DNA from: Costus lasius
Taxonomy: Eukaryota > Streptophyta > Magnoliopsida > Zingiberales > Costaceae
Assembly (NCBI GenBank): GCA_027563935.2
Contig: CM050450.1
Location: 7,795,957 to 7,859,956 of the forward strand
Length of the DNA stretch: 64,000 nt
Reading direction: 5' to 3'
How positions within the stretch are numbered: the stretch's first letter is position 1; every line of letters starts with the position of its first letter. The position numbers and the translations under genes are program-made. This document shows, piece by piece, positions 37,768 to 52,700 of this stretch. The notes beneath the pieces are model-generated. The model was not told the DNA's origin. It did no database searches and saw only the letters and a list, made by a program, of their open reading frames with translations.

Positions 37768-40700
37768 TTATAATGACTGTTTAATCGAGTGTAACAACTT
37801 CAACTTTGATTCACAAATGCTGAGGAGCTGAGATAGCATCTTATTTCGCGCTCCATATATTTTTCTACAAACAGTTGCTGAGCTCCAGGATTGTAAAGCA
37901 GCTGATATTCTCTCACCTAGTTCAGAAGTTCTCGTCGATGTGCTCTCTTCTAGAATCCGGAATACAGGTCCAGGACCATCTTCCTCAGTCTCTCCTTTCT
38001 GTATATGAGACATTGTCTCATCCAGATTCTGTTCCTCTGGCCTACTAATTTGATCAGTAGTCCATCTACGAAGGTCCAGTAACACGTCATTTAAACACTG
38101 AATCGAATGACGTACTGCCAACATATCCGGCGAGTTCAGGTGATCCACCAAACCAGTTTTCTTTTTCTTCTTCCCTGATGGAAGCATCGATCTGACGCAT
38201 GACTGTATTACTAGAATATGCCAAGAGAAGGGTTCTGTCACCACTTGTACCAAAACTGAAACGTTTCTTCCAGGAGACACCATTGTTGCGTCCGCGTGCA
38301 TCAATTGCGCAGCAATACAAGATCTGAATAAGCCATCCACGATGCTCCACGAACTTGTAATTCCATCTTCCGTGGGTGGTTGTTGGCACCACAAATTTGA
38401 AGCATTTACAAAAACTAATAAGTTTAGCCAACCAATGATATCTGGACCAAGATCCTGAGAAAAAAAAAAAGAATTCATCTGCTTAACAAGATTGTAAAAT
38501 TGATGGGCAGAAACATCTAGTATATTTTGTGCCTTAATCATAATAAAAACTATTTCCATGGGGAAAAATGTATCATCAAGTTTTCTTAGAACACACGACA
38601 CTTCAATATGAAAGAACTTAGATCCCATAAAAGCATTAAGTACTTTAAAACCAAAGTACCTGTAGTGATTTTTGACCCTTGGACACAGCAAGAAGCATAC
38701 CAACTGCAGTTTCAAAAGAAAGACCCATGTTCCTAGCATATTTCTCCAGAAGATATTTTGTTTCACCAATAGCATCAGTATCAGATAAAGAGCCGTTATG
38801 CTCATTGCCCTTTAAGGACATTGCACTGATCTGCACTGAGAAATAAATCAACCGAGGAAGAAGTGATTTCCTCTCAATGGCTTTCTTAACAGCATCTTCC
38901 TCCCATTCTTTATGCTTGAACTGAAAAATATATTACAGAAAAAAACGTTTAACAAATATTGAAAAGCTAAAGTGTAAGTAGGGAGATTTGTCTCAAAAGA
39001 GACATAGATCTTAGTTTTAATTAACAGACGAACAGCCATCTCGGAGTGGTTAGAAGAGAAGTACCTCGGGCACAAATAATACCTAAAATGTTTGGTCAAG
39101 AAACCAGTTAAAGAAATCATAGTTCAGATGGCACAAAAAGCATTGTAACAAACATGTCTTTGTAATCCACAAGAAACCTATACAATATGTATCTTCATGT
39201 TCAAAGCAAGGTTTTAATTACCCCGGTATGTAAAGGTCAGTACTTATCCATACTGACAGACAATACTAGTTGCTTGTACAAATACCAATATTGGACTAGA
39301 ATATGTCATGTTAAAGCCCCAACTTTGTAATAAAGCGGATTCAGGTCAATGGCTTAGACCCAATTCGCAAGGATAAAATAATAGTATATATTAGGGTTAG
39401 GGGTTTGAGAGACGGATGATTAAAATGTTTTCTTGTCATTGGGCATGCGTTTGGCATGATCACATTTGATCTTCGGCTGAGGAATAATTAGATCAATTTG
39501 ATCGACCTACCAATAACTTGAAATCTTCAGTCGTCAAAAACATGTCTAGCAATGTATTTTCGTTCAACAAGTGGATCTAGGTAGTGAAACATTAGCAACA
39601 AATGAGGTTGCTTCACTAGTGAAGTTCCCATGATAGGGCCACATCACTAGGGCAGAGGAATCGCGGGTAATTTTCTACAACAAAGGAGGCAAATCATCGA
39701 GGCATTGTTAATCGTCAAATTCTAGTCAGGGCGAGAGTGACAATGAGCATCAAGAATGAGTGTGGTCCAGCAACAAAGCGGTGTGGTTGCAGTGGTCGCA
39801 TGGGATCTTTTCCCATAGGCACATTGCAATGTCACAATGGAGGAAGCACACACAATGAGCAGGAACTCGCAGCAATGCGGATATGCACGGCAAGTTGCAA
39901 AAGACCTAAACCCCAGCAACTCTAGGGGGAGAGAGAGAGAGAGAGGAGCTGAGAGCTGCTCAAGGGAGAAAGGAAAGGGGGGGGGGGGGGGGGGGGGTGG
40001 GGCAAAAAAAAAATTGAAAGCAACAAAAATCTCCTGTTATGACATAGCGATGATGAGGGGGAGGCCCGACTATATTTACTAGAGAAGACAAGGAAAAAAG
40101 TAAGGGTGGGCATTCGGATCGATAAATTCGGTAATTACCAATTTACCGATTTGTTCGGTAAATTTAGCTCGATTTAATCCGTATTGGTAATTTTTTTTTA
40201 TATATCAATTATCGGTTTCGGTTAAGTAAAAAATCGATTTTACTAATTAAAATTAATATACTTAATTTTACTTACCCGTTTACCAAATTCAGTAATTTAA
40301 TCGGTAAATTCGGTTTGGTAAATTACCAAATTTACTGATATACATATAAAGTTATTAAATTTTATTTGATAAATATATAAAAATAAAAATATTATTATAA
40401 TTATAGGAATAAAATAATTTAAATCGGTAAATCGGTAATTTATCACATTTACCAAAAATTATTCGGTAAATTTGGTTCGGTAGCTAGTCGGTAATTTTAT
40501 TATTCGATTTGGTATCAGTTTTAGAATTTTTGGTAAATATTTAATATGTAAATTCGGTTCAGTTTATTCAGTATCGGTAATTACCAATTGGTATCAGTAA
40601 TTACCGATTGCCCACCCCTAGAAAAAAGAATGGAAGTCTTGGCGTAGACAAAAGAATGATGATAGAATCGAGAGGAGAGAACTTGCAGAGATTACTTGGT

Positions 40701-43700
40701 GTTATACTGAGATGGATCATCGCCTTAGAGTTTTCAATGAGATGAAGGACTTAATGGCGAAGCTAGTGAAGGAGAGGAGGGTGGACCGATGGACCCGAGG
40801 GCACTTCTGTCGACCATCGGTCACTGCTAGCATAGTGAGACCACCACCACTATGTGAGTAGTCTCCACCAAAGTCCCAACACTATAGGAAGCTACACGGA
40901 AGGTAGGTAGGGAGGGGGTGTTGGAGACCACAACAGAGAGATGGCAATAAGAAAGGATAGACAATAAATCGACAGGTGTGTGGAACTACCGGGATTCGAT
41001 GGAGTTGATCCAGTGGAGTAAAAAGCACAGGCAAAATAATACTTTGATATCCAAGGAATAATTGAAAAGTATAAGGTCTCAATGACTTTTTGTGAACATG
41101 GAGAGCCAAGCAGGTCATTGGTTCAGATGGGTGAACCAAAAGTTACCAACCTCACCTATGAAATATAGAAAGAGGAAATCTTACCGAGGTATAGTGAATT
41201 TCTAGCCACCATTGTATATGGATGCTTAGCGACCGTTGAGCAGGGACACATGATAGTTACAGAGTAGTGACAGCTTATTAGGAGATAGTCTCACAAATAC
41301 CTGACCTTCCTAAACAACAATATATGAGATTCTTTTTTAAAAGAATTAAATTCGGACATCAAAGAAAATACAAATCATTTTTTCCACAAGCATCATGTGA
41401 GGGATGACACTTGCTCGCATTGCTCACATCATTGAGAGAGAGATGACAACGGGAGAGTGGGAGCAACACTGGGGAGGAAAAAAATAATAGACAAAAGCCA
41501 ATCGGGTTCTAAAAACTACTCTTGAGGAGGAAGTTCTTCACATCTAGCATTGTCAAATTCACTTTTAGAGGCTGCTTCGACCCATAGTGTTGCCCAACTG
41601 AGGAGAAGTACCAGTGTCAGCTCCAATACTATGATACATGTACAGGGTGAAGATAAGTGGGAAAGTAGTACGACTCTACAAAAGGGCCCAGTAGTTGGCG
41701 TAGAGGGGACCAGACCTTGTCCTACCAAGACTAGGACAAAAAAAAGAAAAAGGGTTGTGTTTCCATAATGATCAACTTTATTGTCTGATGTATTAATGTG
41801 AGAATAAGAATCTCCGTCAATGAAGATGCAAAAAGGGCCGAAGAAGTGGGACTTTGGGGAGGCCACAACCTCGGGATCCGAGTTATAAAAATAATTTCCT
41901 AAGTTGTCAAACAACCACATGGACAAAGTTGTAGTTCATGAAGGGGCTATGTTACGAGCCTAACTCTGTAGAAATAAAGTGAGCCCAGTAGGTTAGAGCT
42001 GGTTCGTAAGGGTACGAGAGTAATACATATTAGGGTTTGAGATTTGAGAAAGGGATCATTAAAAGTTATTTTCTTTTTTTTTGTTGGGTACATGATCTCA
42101 CCAAAACACTGGCTATGGAATAATTATATCATTCCATATATGGTAGATATAGCATAGACAAAGAATTGAAAAACCATAGCAAAGAATAAAAAAAGTAAAG
42201 TAGATATAGCATAGACAAAATAGAGGAAACATTCTAAAAAAAGATTTGAAGTTTTCTACTTTCACCCTAGGAGCATTGAATCACAATCACAAAAATCTCC
42301 GGATGAAGTACCCCACGTATCAATGCATCAGGGATTGTCCACTGTGGAATCTGTCCTTTGTTACTTTACAAGATTCCACGCAAATAAAAATTAAGTGTCA
42401 AAATGCCTTGAATTAGCTACTAGATTTTAGAAACAATGCCATGTAGGAAAAGAGCATGACCAACGAATATTAAAAATATTCTGAGTTGAGACTTGAGATG
42501 GCCTCTGTTTGCTTTAGTAACCAGAAATCCAGAAGCTTCAAATTAGTATGATCTTTTCAACTTGACAAGCTATTTATAAAACTGAAATATGGACAGCAAG
42601 AAAGGGAATATAACTAATTTGGCAATTAGAAATTTAAAAATTATTGTGTGTGAGCATGAAGATAAGAAGAAATATCTATATTAACTCATCTTGTCTTTGT
42701 AACCATATTAACAATACTCTGAGAATTGAGATGGCTTCCCCCTACCTTTGGTAAGGATAAAGCCGTTAGTTTCTGAAGCAGTAAGTAACCAAGAAAATAT
42801 AGCTAATTTGGCAATTATAAATTAAAAAGGTTTCCCTGTTGTGTATGAAGATACTAATACATCTTTACATCAACTCACGAACTCAATGCAGAACCTACGC
42901 TATTGTAATTTGCAGGTTCAACAATGAAAAATGCATACATCAGCTCAGAAAATTCCTGAAGTAGGAGGAACATTCATAACATAACAAATTATTCAAAATT
43001 TGTGACTAAATAATGTCGGTAAATACAAAAGATAAATGAGTCCAGGATATATAACAAATCTTCATATTAATATAGTCAACAACGAAGAGAAGCTTAGATT
43101 AAAAAAACGTACCAACTTCTCTTTTAAGCATGTGAATCCTTCTTCAAAATGTACTGTAACATTCAGAGAAAAATAACTTTAAGTTATATCTTGATCAAAA
43201 TTCCATAAAAAAACACCATGTCAATGCAAGCCAGGTGATACAAAATCAAGAAGTTGACACAAAGATAACAGATCAGAAATCAGTCAAACAAACTGCTTTT
43301 CACAAAAACAAGCATAGCATGCCTGACCTGAAAGATGATTTACGCTGGGAGTTGGAGACCACCATGGTCTTGCCTGAAAATCTTCATTAAAAGTCAAGGA
43401 TTTCAATTTATCCTCACTTGACATCTCAAGCAACTTAGAACCATTGTCCAAGCTCTCAAGAAAGTTCTGGAATACAAAAGGGAGCTCAATACTCGCACCT
43501 CTAGAGATAACAAATTAGAGTGGCCAAGTAAATATAATGGTGTTCTCAAGAACTCTCAGTAGCTTATTTACCTCCACTTCTTCAAGGCTATCTGCCTTCT
43601 GCTTCAATTGCAGAATTGAAGCATCAATTCTTCCCATCAGAAGCTGGTTTGAGTGTTCTAGACGTTCTTTGAACCGCACAAACTCAATTACCTAAGGCAA

Positions 43701-46700
43701 ACAACTTGTTGAGAAGAAATATCATAATCATACTTGCTTAAATCTGCATATCTAAGCTAGGACCAGACTATATCGAAGTGCAATACTTAGTTAATCAAGC
43801 AACTACATATTCATAATAAGGTGCATAACCTTTTTCCCAATAACTAAATAATGCTCTGATTAAAACAGCACATACAATTGTAGAAAGAACAAATTGGTGA
43901 ATCCCTTTGCATAAGTTATATTAGAGTATTATATGTCAATATATTATTACCACATGTTTTGTTCCATGCCACTTATTTCTAAGTTTTACGTCAGAAAAAG
44001 TATATATATTTCTCCTCTACTTCTTGGTATTAAGTAAAGCGTAAGAATCACTTTCACTCCATCCAACTTGGTTCCAAAACTAGGTTCCTTAAAACTCAAG
44101 CTGTCCTCTCCTTATAGTTAACAATCAAATGTTGATAACTAACTGTCACAGAGGGTAGTGGTTTTCACACTCTCTAATGTACTTGTGGTCCACATATGCT
44201 CCTTCAATAGACTCATCAAATTCTAGGAGGGCAAGCACCAATAGCACATTGTCTTTGTCAGCCCTGAAAATGTTCTCTGCAATATGGATGATGATTCTGA
44301 CAAGCATTTACTTTCAAAGTCTGATAGTTGCGGGTGGTTGGGGCCTTCTTACAAGAAGATTCCACTTTAATCCCTCATCTTAATTCTTAAGATGATGGAT
44401 TTCAGGTTCTTAGCTCTTTTGATGCAAACTAAGGGCTTGTTTGGCCCCGCTTTGAAACTGCTTTTAAGCAGAAAGTTGTTAGAAATGTGTTTAGTAATGA
44501 AAAGCGAAAGCAGAAAAAAGTAATAAAAAAAGCATAATCTAGGAAAGCTACGATTTGATGCTTTTGTTGTTTCTACTTTTCAAAAAAAATAATTTGCATA
44601 ATTTTGATTAATTTTTTAACTATTATTATTTTAAATAATATAAAATTTTAATAATAAAAATATATAATTATTTTAAATAATTTATTTATTTATTATTTTA
44701 AAATTTGACAATAGTTAAAAAGTTATTTACCAAACATCTTATAAATTTTAACAACACATCACAATATAGCACGGTACAATATAATTTAGCACAGTTATAA
44801 AGCTATTAACAGCAGGGCCAGTCCCCTATTCTTATAATCACGATTATCAGCAATCTTTGGCTAATCTGGTATAACAAAAATAACTTATGGCATTCTAGTA
44901 CAAGGTTTTTTACTAAACAAAACTCACCTAAGGGTCTCAGGAGCCGAGATTGTAGAGAATCATCTAGTTGAGTTCCCTCGTAATAACTTTCTCTATGCAA
45001 TGTGACATGATTTCACATAATTGGCAAGAAAACTTGAAAATTTTTCTAGCCAATCCAAAAAGTTGTGATTAGTGAATATCACCTGAACATAACTAGATAA
45101 AATATCTTCATTGCACATAATGTCTTTGTATATTTTTTTTCTCTCATTAACCAAGTAAATGACTAGGTAGAGCTAAATAAGTCTCATATCACTAGACTTC
45201 TTCCTATTTCGTCTCAATCATCTAAAGTCATATTAGATTCCTTCAACTTTGCACAAAGAGTCTTCTCACTTTTGATCGTGAAACCCCCTGAGGCAACCTA
45301 CTGCTTTACTCTTAGCATAGTAAATTGATTGTCCTTGATACTGCTCCATTGCACAAATTAAAAAAAAAAAGAGTAACCTCTCAAGGATTCATCCAAAGTC
45401 TAGGATTTACACCACACCCTAGATTTGAAGTTGTTGCACTCATGTGATGCCAAAAGATTTTGGTAGCACCATGAATGCTAGAAATTTTAAAGTTGTTGAA
45501 TTTGTCCTTATTGTTCCATTCTAACCATTTGTTTGAGGACATAAATTCTATATATCTCCTTGCACTTCAATCGGAACATTTGGCTGGTAAGCCCCTCTTC
45601 CCAAAAGAGCATAAGGGTTGAGGATTTAACCACCATCACCCCTGAAGTATCATGTCCCCAATGTTCAAACCAGCGTTCGAAAAGCCGGTCCGGTACCGCC
45701 AGTTTGTACTGGTCCGGCAAGGGACTGGCACCGGATCGGGTTTCGGAGCATGAACGGCTGGCTCTGGTGCCAGTGGTGGCGGAAGCTTCGTTCTACTCTT
45801 CCTCTGCCACCGTATTCCGCTCCTGCCTGCTGCCGCCGGTTCGCCGGTACTGTACCGGTCCGGTGGCCCGCCGAACCGAGTTGCGGAACCGGATCCTCAA
45901 ACCTTGGTTCAAATATTTGTTGAGGGATCCCCCTAGGTGGAATTTCTAGTAATTTGTTTGTGATTTTATCTCGAAAATTAAGTTGATTGTTGCTACACCA
46001 TTATGGTGAGATGTTAAGTCACTCTACCTCTTAATTCAAGGGAACGACATTGATGTGGGCTCTTCTTGGCTTGCACACCCAATCATTAATAAAAATTAGA
46101 CCATTTCAATAGAATGGTTGCATGCACATATATGTTTTCATGATCGGCCACTCAATCTAGAGTTAATACATTCAACATCTCCGATAGCCATATAAATTCT
46201 TTAGGCATCTCTACCCACTGGGCATGTTCCAAACATAGGCAAAAACATCCATGGACAATCTTTATTGCCACCAATGTGATTAAATCTTACAACTCCTATA
46301 GCAACAGCACTACTGTGAAGCAGCTTAGATATCTCGTGATGCTCTCTAACTAATAGAGTCCACATATGCTTCGCCAATCAAGCATAAAGAACTAAAATAA
46401 GTTGTAGGCACACCATTCTCCCTTCCAGATAAATAGCACACCCAAAATTGCTTAATAATGAACCATGGAATGACCTTAAAGTTGGCCTACATTTCTTCTT
46501 CCTGTGAACTCAAGACCGACGTCCTTCATATCTCTTGGAGCTAGCATAATAACTTTAGAATCAGTTTCACTAAACTCGAGCTTTTCTACCATGAGCTAAA
46601 TCTCTTTGCTACTGACTTAGCAATATTATTATGAATTACCTCATGTCCACCATAGCACAAGTCTAGTAGTCAATGATATTGTTATGAGGAACTCATTCTA

Positions 46701-49700
46701 CATCTTAGGACATTAAAATCCTATGACTTCGATTAGTCAAACGATAAGGGGTATGCATGAGATGTTGTTTTCGTATAGGATAATGTAATAGTTTTTCATG
46801 CGAGCATATTAGTAAACAGCTAATAGAACAATTTAACGAATTTCAAAATCTATACTAATAATAATGCCCCATGTATTTGGTTGGTTGACTGCTTGATCCG
46901 TAAAGAACTTTTGAATATGATAGCCGGCATGCCTATTTAATAAATGCTAGTTTGTTTGCAAATAAATGACGCCCTCAATGTTTATAATATGTTTGCATTA
47001 GCATGCATAAAAAGAATCTAGCGAAGAGTAATGATAAATTCCACATACCTTCGAGTAATTACGATGTCGATATGCAACACAAGTAAGGTCAGCTGATTCT
47101 CTCAAATGATCATCCATAAATTTCAAGTACTCTTTCAACAGATCATGAGTTTCTGACAGAAGTGGTGAGTTCAACATTTGAGGCAAGAGATGGTGGGAAA
47201 GTGTCTCAAGCAGGATGTTTTTTATCTCCAGTGTACCATACCTACAAAAGAAATAAAACCCTTAGCAAGAAGGAAGAGACACTAGAGTAAACATATCTAG
47301 ATGCCTGAGGGAAAAATTGTCATAATCAACAATAAGCCAGAAGATGTGTTTATAAAATTCAAGCACTGAATTTACCATTCATATGCTAAGGGTAGAGCTC
47401 CCATGAAAGAATACAAATGGATTAACGAAATCTTGTACTGCCAGACAAATCTGTTCATATGTGAGAAAATATCAGGTATGCAGAAATATTCCAGGTTTCT
47501 TCAGCATATATTCAGAAATGAAACTGAGACAATAAAGCCATTATATGACAATTAACCAATCTCAGCAGAACAGTTAAACATTCCATTTTTATCAATCAGG
47601 TTCATTGAAGAGTTACTATTATGGCACAAAAGGAGAAAGGAAGTACCAGTGATTGATTGGAATGAAAAAAGTCAGAGAATTGCTCATGCTATGTTAATCA
47701 TGGCATCGTAATGAATTATGTAAGGAAAGAATAATGATGCACAAGCCCTCATGCTGAGTACATGTAACTATGCTAGTGTTAATGTTAGGATCTTAGGATC
47801 TTGCAATTATGTGAATCAAATTTACCCAGATTATTCATAATGAGAATAGGAACGAATGCATTTCTGACTAGCCACAAGATCTACAAAATCAGTGATCCAT
47901 TCAGATCCAACAAAGCGGGTGCCTAGGTGTCAAACCCACTTTATAATTTATCACCAACCTGCTAACTTGTTAACCCGAGCTCCTGCATAATTTAAATAAT
48001 AAGGGCAACACTAATTTTTTCTTGTAGTTTGATTGTCATGTTCATATGCCCTCTATCAACCAAATAAGGCATTATCATCGATTACCTTATTATCAGACTC
48101 GCCTACTTGCAAACGGCATTGATATTACCCCACCTTATCTCTTAGCCACTTAGGATACCAACCTTTGTCATTTCAGACTAAAGATAATAATAACCTTATT
48201 TTCTATGTGCTTCTACTCAGTTCTTCATTTAATTAGTATTTAATTTACTTTACTCTTTGTAATGGTTGAGTTAATGATGTCAATACAAAGAGTTGTGACC
48301 TGGAGTAGAGTCAATACCTCAATATGTAACAATCTAAGCATGGTCAAAGATGGGCCTCAAAATCAAGAATTGAAGCATTGGTGAATAAATCTATACTAAA
48401 ACAATTCAAGATGTTAATAATGAGAGTCTATTGTCAATAAATGAACAAAAACATTTGACACAACATTGGTACAACATCTGTATAAAAGAAATTATGTGGG
48501 CATAACTGCCAAGCAATTAATGCCATTCCCGACAAATAGGCATTTTTTACTTATGCCACAGTAGAGTCAATACCTCAATATGTAACAATCTAAGCATGGT
48601 CAAAGATGGGTCTAAAAACCAACAATTGAAGCATTGGTGATTATATTAAAACAATTCAAGATGTTAATAATGAGAGTCTATTGTCAATAAATGAACAAAA
48701 ACATTTCACACAAGATTGGTACAACATCTGTATAAAAGAAATTATGTGAGCATAACTGCCAAGCAATTAATACCATTCTCGACAAATGGGCATTTTTTAC
48801 TTATGCCACTGTGTTAAATGTAAGTATGGACTCAGCATTTGTAGACGGATAAGAGACTTTATATTCATGAAACTCGTATCATTTGCCAATTTTATTAATC
48901 AAGAAAAAGATGATACTTGTTTTGGGCGTGATGCATTACACAAAAGATTGATAGGGAAAGAAATAAAATAAGATGGAGAAAGCAAAGAGAGAGGGAGAGA
49001 GAGAGAGAGAGAGAAATAGGGCGACCACATCAAAATAATCAGTCCACGTTTAAAATGTCTTAAATCCTGTATATTGACTTATAGACAGAAGCGTAAATGA
49101 AAACAAAAAGTATTAAAAGGATACTAGTATACAACAACACATGACCTAGTTACATCCATACAAACACTAACTAATCAAATTGTTACAATAAATTCATCAA
49201 AAATTATCTAGCTAACCCTACGCTACCATACAAGATATATACATATGGACCAGACACTTAACGGGTTAGATCCAACTATATACAATTAACACTCCCCCAC
49301 AAGTAGCATAGATATCTATAATGCCCATCAAGCTGCATAATGTAAGAAATCTAGTTAAACTTAGGGCCCTGGTAAAGATGTCAACTAATTGATCTTTAGA
49401 CTTGAGGTATGGGGTATTGATCAATTTACTCAAAATAGCTTCTCTCACAAAATGACAATCAACCTCTATTTGTTTAGTTCTTTCATTAAATGCTGGATTG
49501 TTTGCAATGAAGATTCCTGATTGGTTATCACATAACAAACTCATAGGCAACTCCACAGAAATATCAAATTCTAACAAAAAGAAAATGAAGCCACTTTATT
49601 TGCATAGTTTGCATTTGTATAAGCCACTTTATTTCACATATTTTATTCTATGAGTCATTGCTCTATATTCTGCTTTGCGGTCTGATGTTGCAACTACACT

Positions 49701-52700
49701 TTGTTCTTTACTCTTCCATAAAACCAAGTTGCCACCAACAATGTAAGCCTTAACCTTGATATGTCCATGTCTTCTAAAGAGAAGGCCCTTTCCTAGTGCT
49801 CCTTTAACATATTTAAGAATTCTAAGTGTTGCATTCCAATGGCATAATTTTGGACTTTGCATGCATTGGGTCACAATTCCTACTGCATATGAAATGTTTG
49901 GTGTAGATGAGTTTGCCAAAAAGTTGATAGAAGAGAGGCGCCGCTTAAGTGCTTAACCATGTGCTAATACCATGTTACAATAATTCATCAAAAAGTATCT
50001 AGCTAACCCTACACTACTAGACAAGATATATACATATGGACCAAACCCATCAAGTCTTCACAGGCTAGATCCAACTACATATAATTAATGCAAATAACCC
50101 CAAATCCCACATCATTATCCTTTGACGGAAACGATTCTAATCTTTGATGAGTTGCTCTAAACTACAAAAGTTGATGAATAATATCTACGAAAGAAAACTA
50201 GACTCAAATGTTTCACTTATTTTGATTTTTTACTTATGTATTTTTACCCTTTTTTGAAATTTTGGAATTTTCCTTTGCTTTTTTTCCTTTTTTTTTTTGT
50301 TTTCTATACTAAAGGGAGTTTGTTTACTACATCTTTTCTTTTTCTTTTTCTCACATGATCAAGAAATCACTTAACCCTACAAATTCATTTACTTTCACAA
50401 CCAAAATCGTGGACTGCAAATCATGTACTGAATGACCTTGAGGTCAATAAGTCATAAGTTCCTATTGTGGTCACTATGATTCTAGCTGTTAGCAACATGC
50501 AATATTGGTGATGGCTTCAAACTAATACACTTTGGATGACAGGAAACAAGCTGAGTCAAGAGTTGAAGTAAAGCAGCCAACAGATGTTCTTGGCAATGCT
50601 CTAGTGCGGGAGATACCAACATACGTGCACAGATTGAGGACATTTGTGCCAGTGTCGACAGAGAGTGCATGCGTGGAGGCTACTAGGCTTCAGCCACTCT
50701 CTCATAAATGTGGAGCGGGAATTGATGGTGAATGAGGCACGGGCTAAGTTGGGTCATGGTGGACATCTTCGCAGCAACAATTCATTTGTGATCCCATATA
50801 CGACAAAGGACTAGACGAGGAGACACGAGTCAGACAAGGAAAATGATATGAAAACAATTTTTCTTAGTAATGTGGTCAACTACATCTGGTAGTGAAGAAG
50901 CTGGTAAGGATATTAAAGGGCAAGGAATGTTTCATGATAGCACAACGACATCAAAGATGCAGGACGGAAATGGCGTCTAAAACAGAGCATGAAAGACCGC
51001 AAACAAGTCCAAACTTCAAATCATGGTTTTAAAACAAGTTTGCATCACCTAGTATAGGTGATATATACCAACATAACCCTGTACCGTGTGGTACAGGGTA
51101 CGTACTAACCTATATATATACTCTCCTCCCCTAACAATTCACTCATTCTACCTACCCCTCTCAAGTAAAAATTCATTATTACAAAGTTGGGTTGACACAC
51201 CCCTTGATTCAAGCTTTCATTCGAACCGCGATTCAAAGAGAAAGTTATTCCAAATCTATAAATTGTGCTTCAACTTAACTGTGATTAGATAGAAGAATAA
51301 CTACATCAGATTGTAAGGACAACAAGCAACTGTTCTGGAAGGACGTGATATCAAGACCAGTTAGTGCATCATGATGGCCTGGCCATTACCATAGATAAGG
51401 AGATAGAAAATATGTCCTTTGCTCATATCCAAGTCTGAAATTAGCATTATCACAATTGTTTGGCAAACAACTAATAGCAAACATGTATGATGGACTGTTT
51501 CAAGTTCATAATTTCTAGTCAACAAAATAAATATAGAAGATATTCCATGCACACCTATTTTCTTAATTGACTATTTGCTCATACCTTTTTTCATTGAATA
51601 TGGCCTGAAACTAAAAGTAATTTCTTAATTTTGCAAGGAAGTAAGACAACAATGAGGATCGACTAGTATTAATACTCTGTATTACAAGTACCACTGCGGT
51701 CTATCTAGTAGCCAGATACAGAACAAACTCTCGATTCTTAATTTTAATAATGTTTCCTGTTTGACCATATCCAACTGAAAGTGTGTGCCAGTTCACTATC
51801 CATCTAATAATTAATTAAGTTTAATGCAAAATCGTTTAGATGGATACAAAAGAACTTGTGCATGATTGAAACTTGATAAATAGCTTTGCTTCACTGCACA
51901 GGTCTTGGCTCACAGTACACCGGATGTTCTCAGAGAATACTCAGGATATTCAGGATGTATGTGTATTTGTCTAGTACATTAGTTAAACCAACAGTAAAAA
52001 AGAAGTTATTCTAGTTACCTTCTAATGGTCAAACCATATTCCAAAACCAGAATTGCCTCCAACAAATAACCCAATTTCCTTGTACGCCAAAATAGCTGCA
52101 ATGATCCAAAACGTGAGACAAAAATACTCTGGAAGGTATACGTCAGAACATGAGCAAGCGAGATTTCTGATTCACTTAAAACAAGATGCAGATTTTTCCC
52201 TTTTTCTGGTGTAATTTTCTGTTCCTCTAGTGTCAGCTAATCGTTCTTTTTAATCAGAATTCAAAAAATAAGAGTGAAAGCATGAAACTAAAAAGAGGAG
52301 ATAATCCAACGTTTATATAAAACTGAAGGATAGATCTCATGCGCTAAAAGATTACCATCACAAATAAATTTAAGGTTGGAAAGTGAAAAATTAAGAATGT
52401 TACAAATTGAAAATTCATATAGCTTAAAACTTGTGTTTCGTGCTATGTGAGGACAAATTCGACCCTGTTTGGTTTAATTCGAACTGATTTGAGTCACCTT
52501 TTAAGCATGTAGACAATGTTAAGAGTTTGGTTTCCATACTAACTCTGCCCCATCTCTTTCTTTTGTTGCAGTTATATCATTTTTTCCAAGCAGTTTCCCA
52601 TAGCAAGAAGAGAAAAGGAGGCATATGTGAAAGGGTGAAAGGGTGCAAAAGACGAGCACTCCGGCAAACTACTGCTTGTGAGGCACTTTTTTTTTCTTTG

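Larger units (their letters stand above)
39309..42132 (+). mobile_element. Candidate short-LTR, non-coding retrotransposon in a NAA25 intron
   Basis: Two direct repeats of about 185 bases, 39309-39495 and 41950-42132, begin TGTTA and share CAACT.TGTA, TATTAGGGTTTGAGA-like blocks, TGATTAAAA and GGAATAATTA.ATCA. They are strongly diverged. GAAGGGGCTA before the right copy resembles a polypurine tract. No primer-binding site, gag or pol is visible and no target duplication was found, so the identification is tentative. A hAT MITE is nested inside. Confidence 0.45.

Noticed and set aside
45560..45949. 129-codon plus-strand frame in a NAA25 intron
   Set aside because: It runs through the GC-rich MITE-like island and has no motif.
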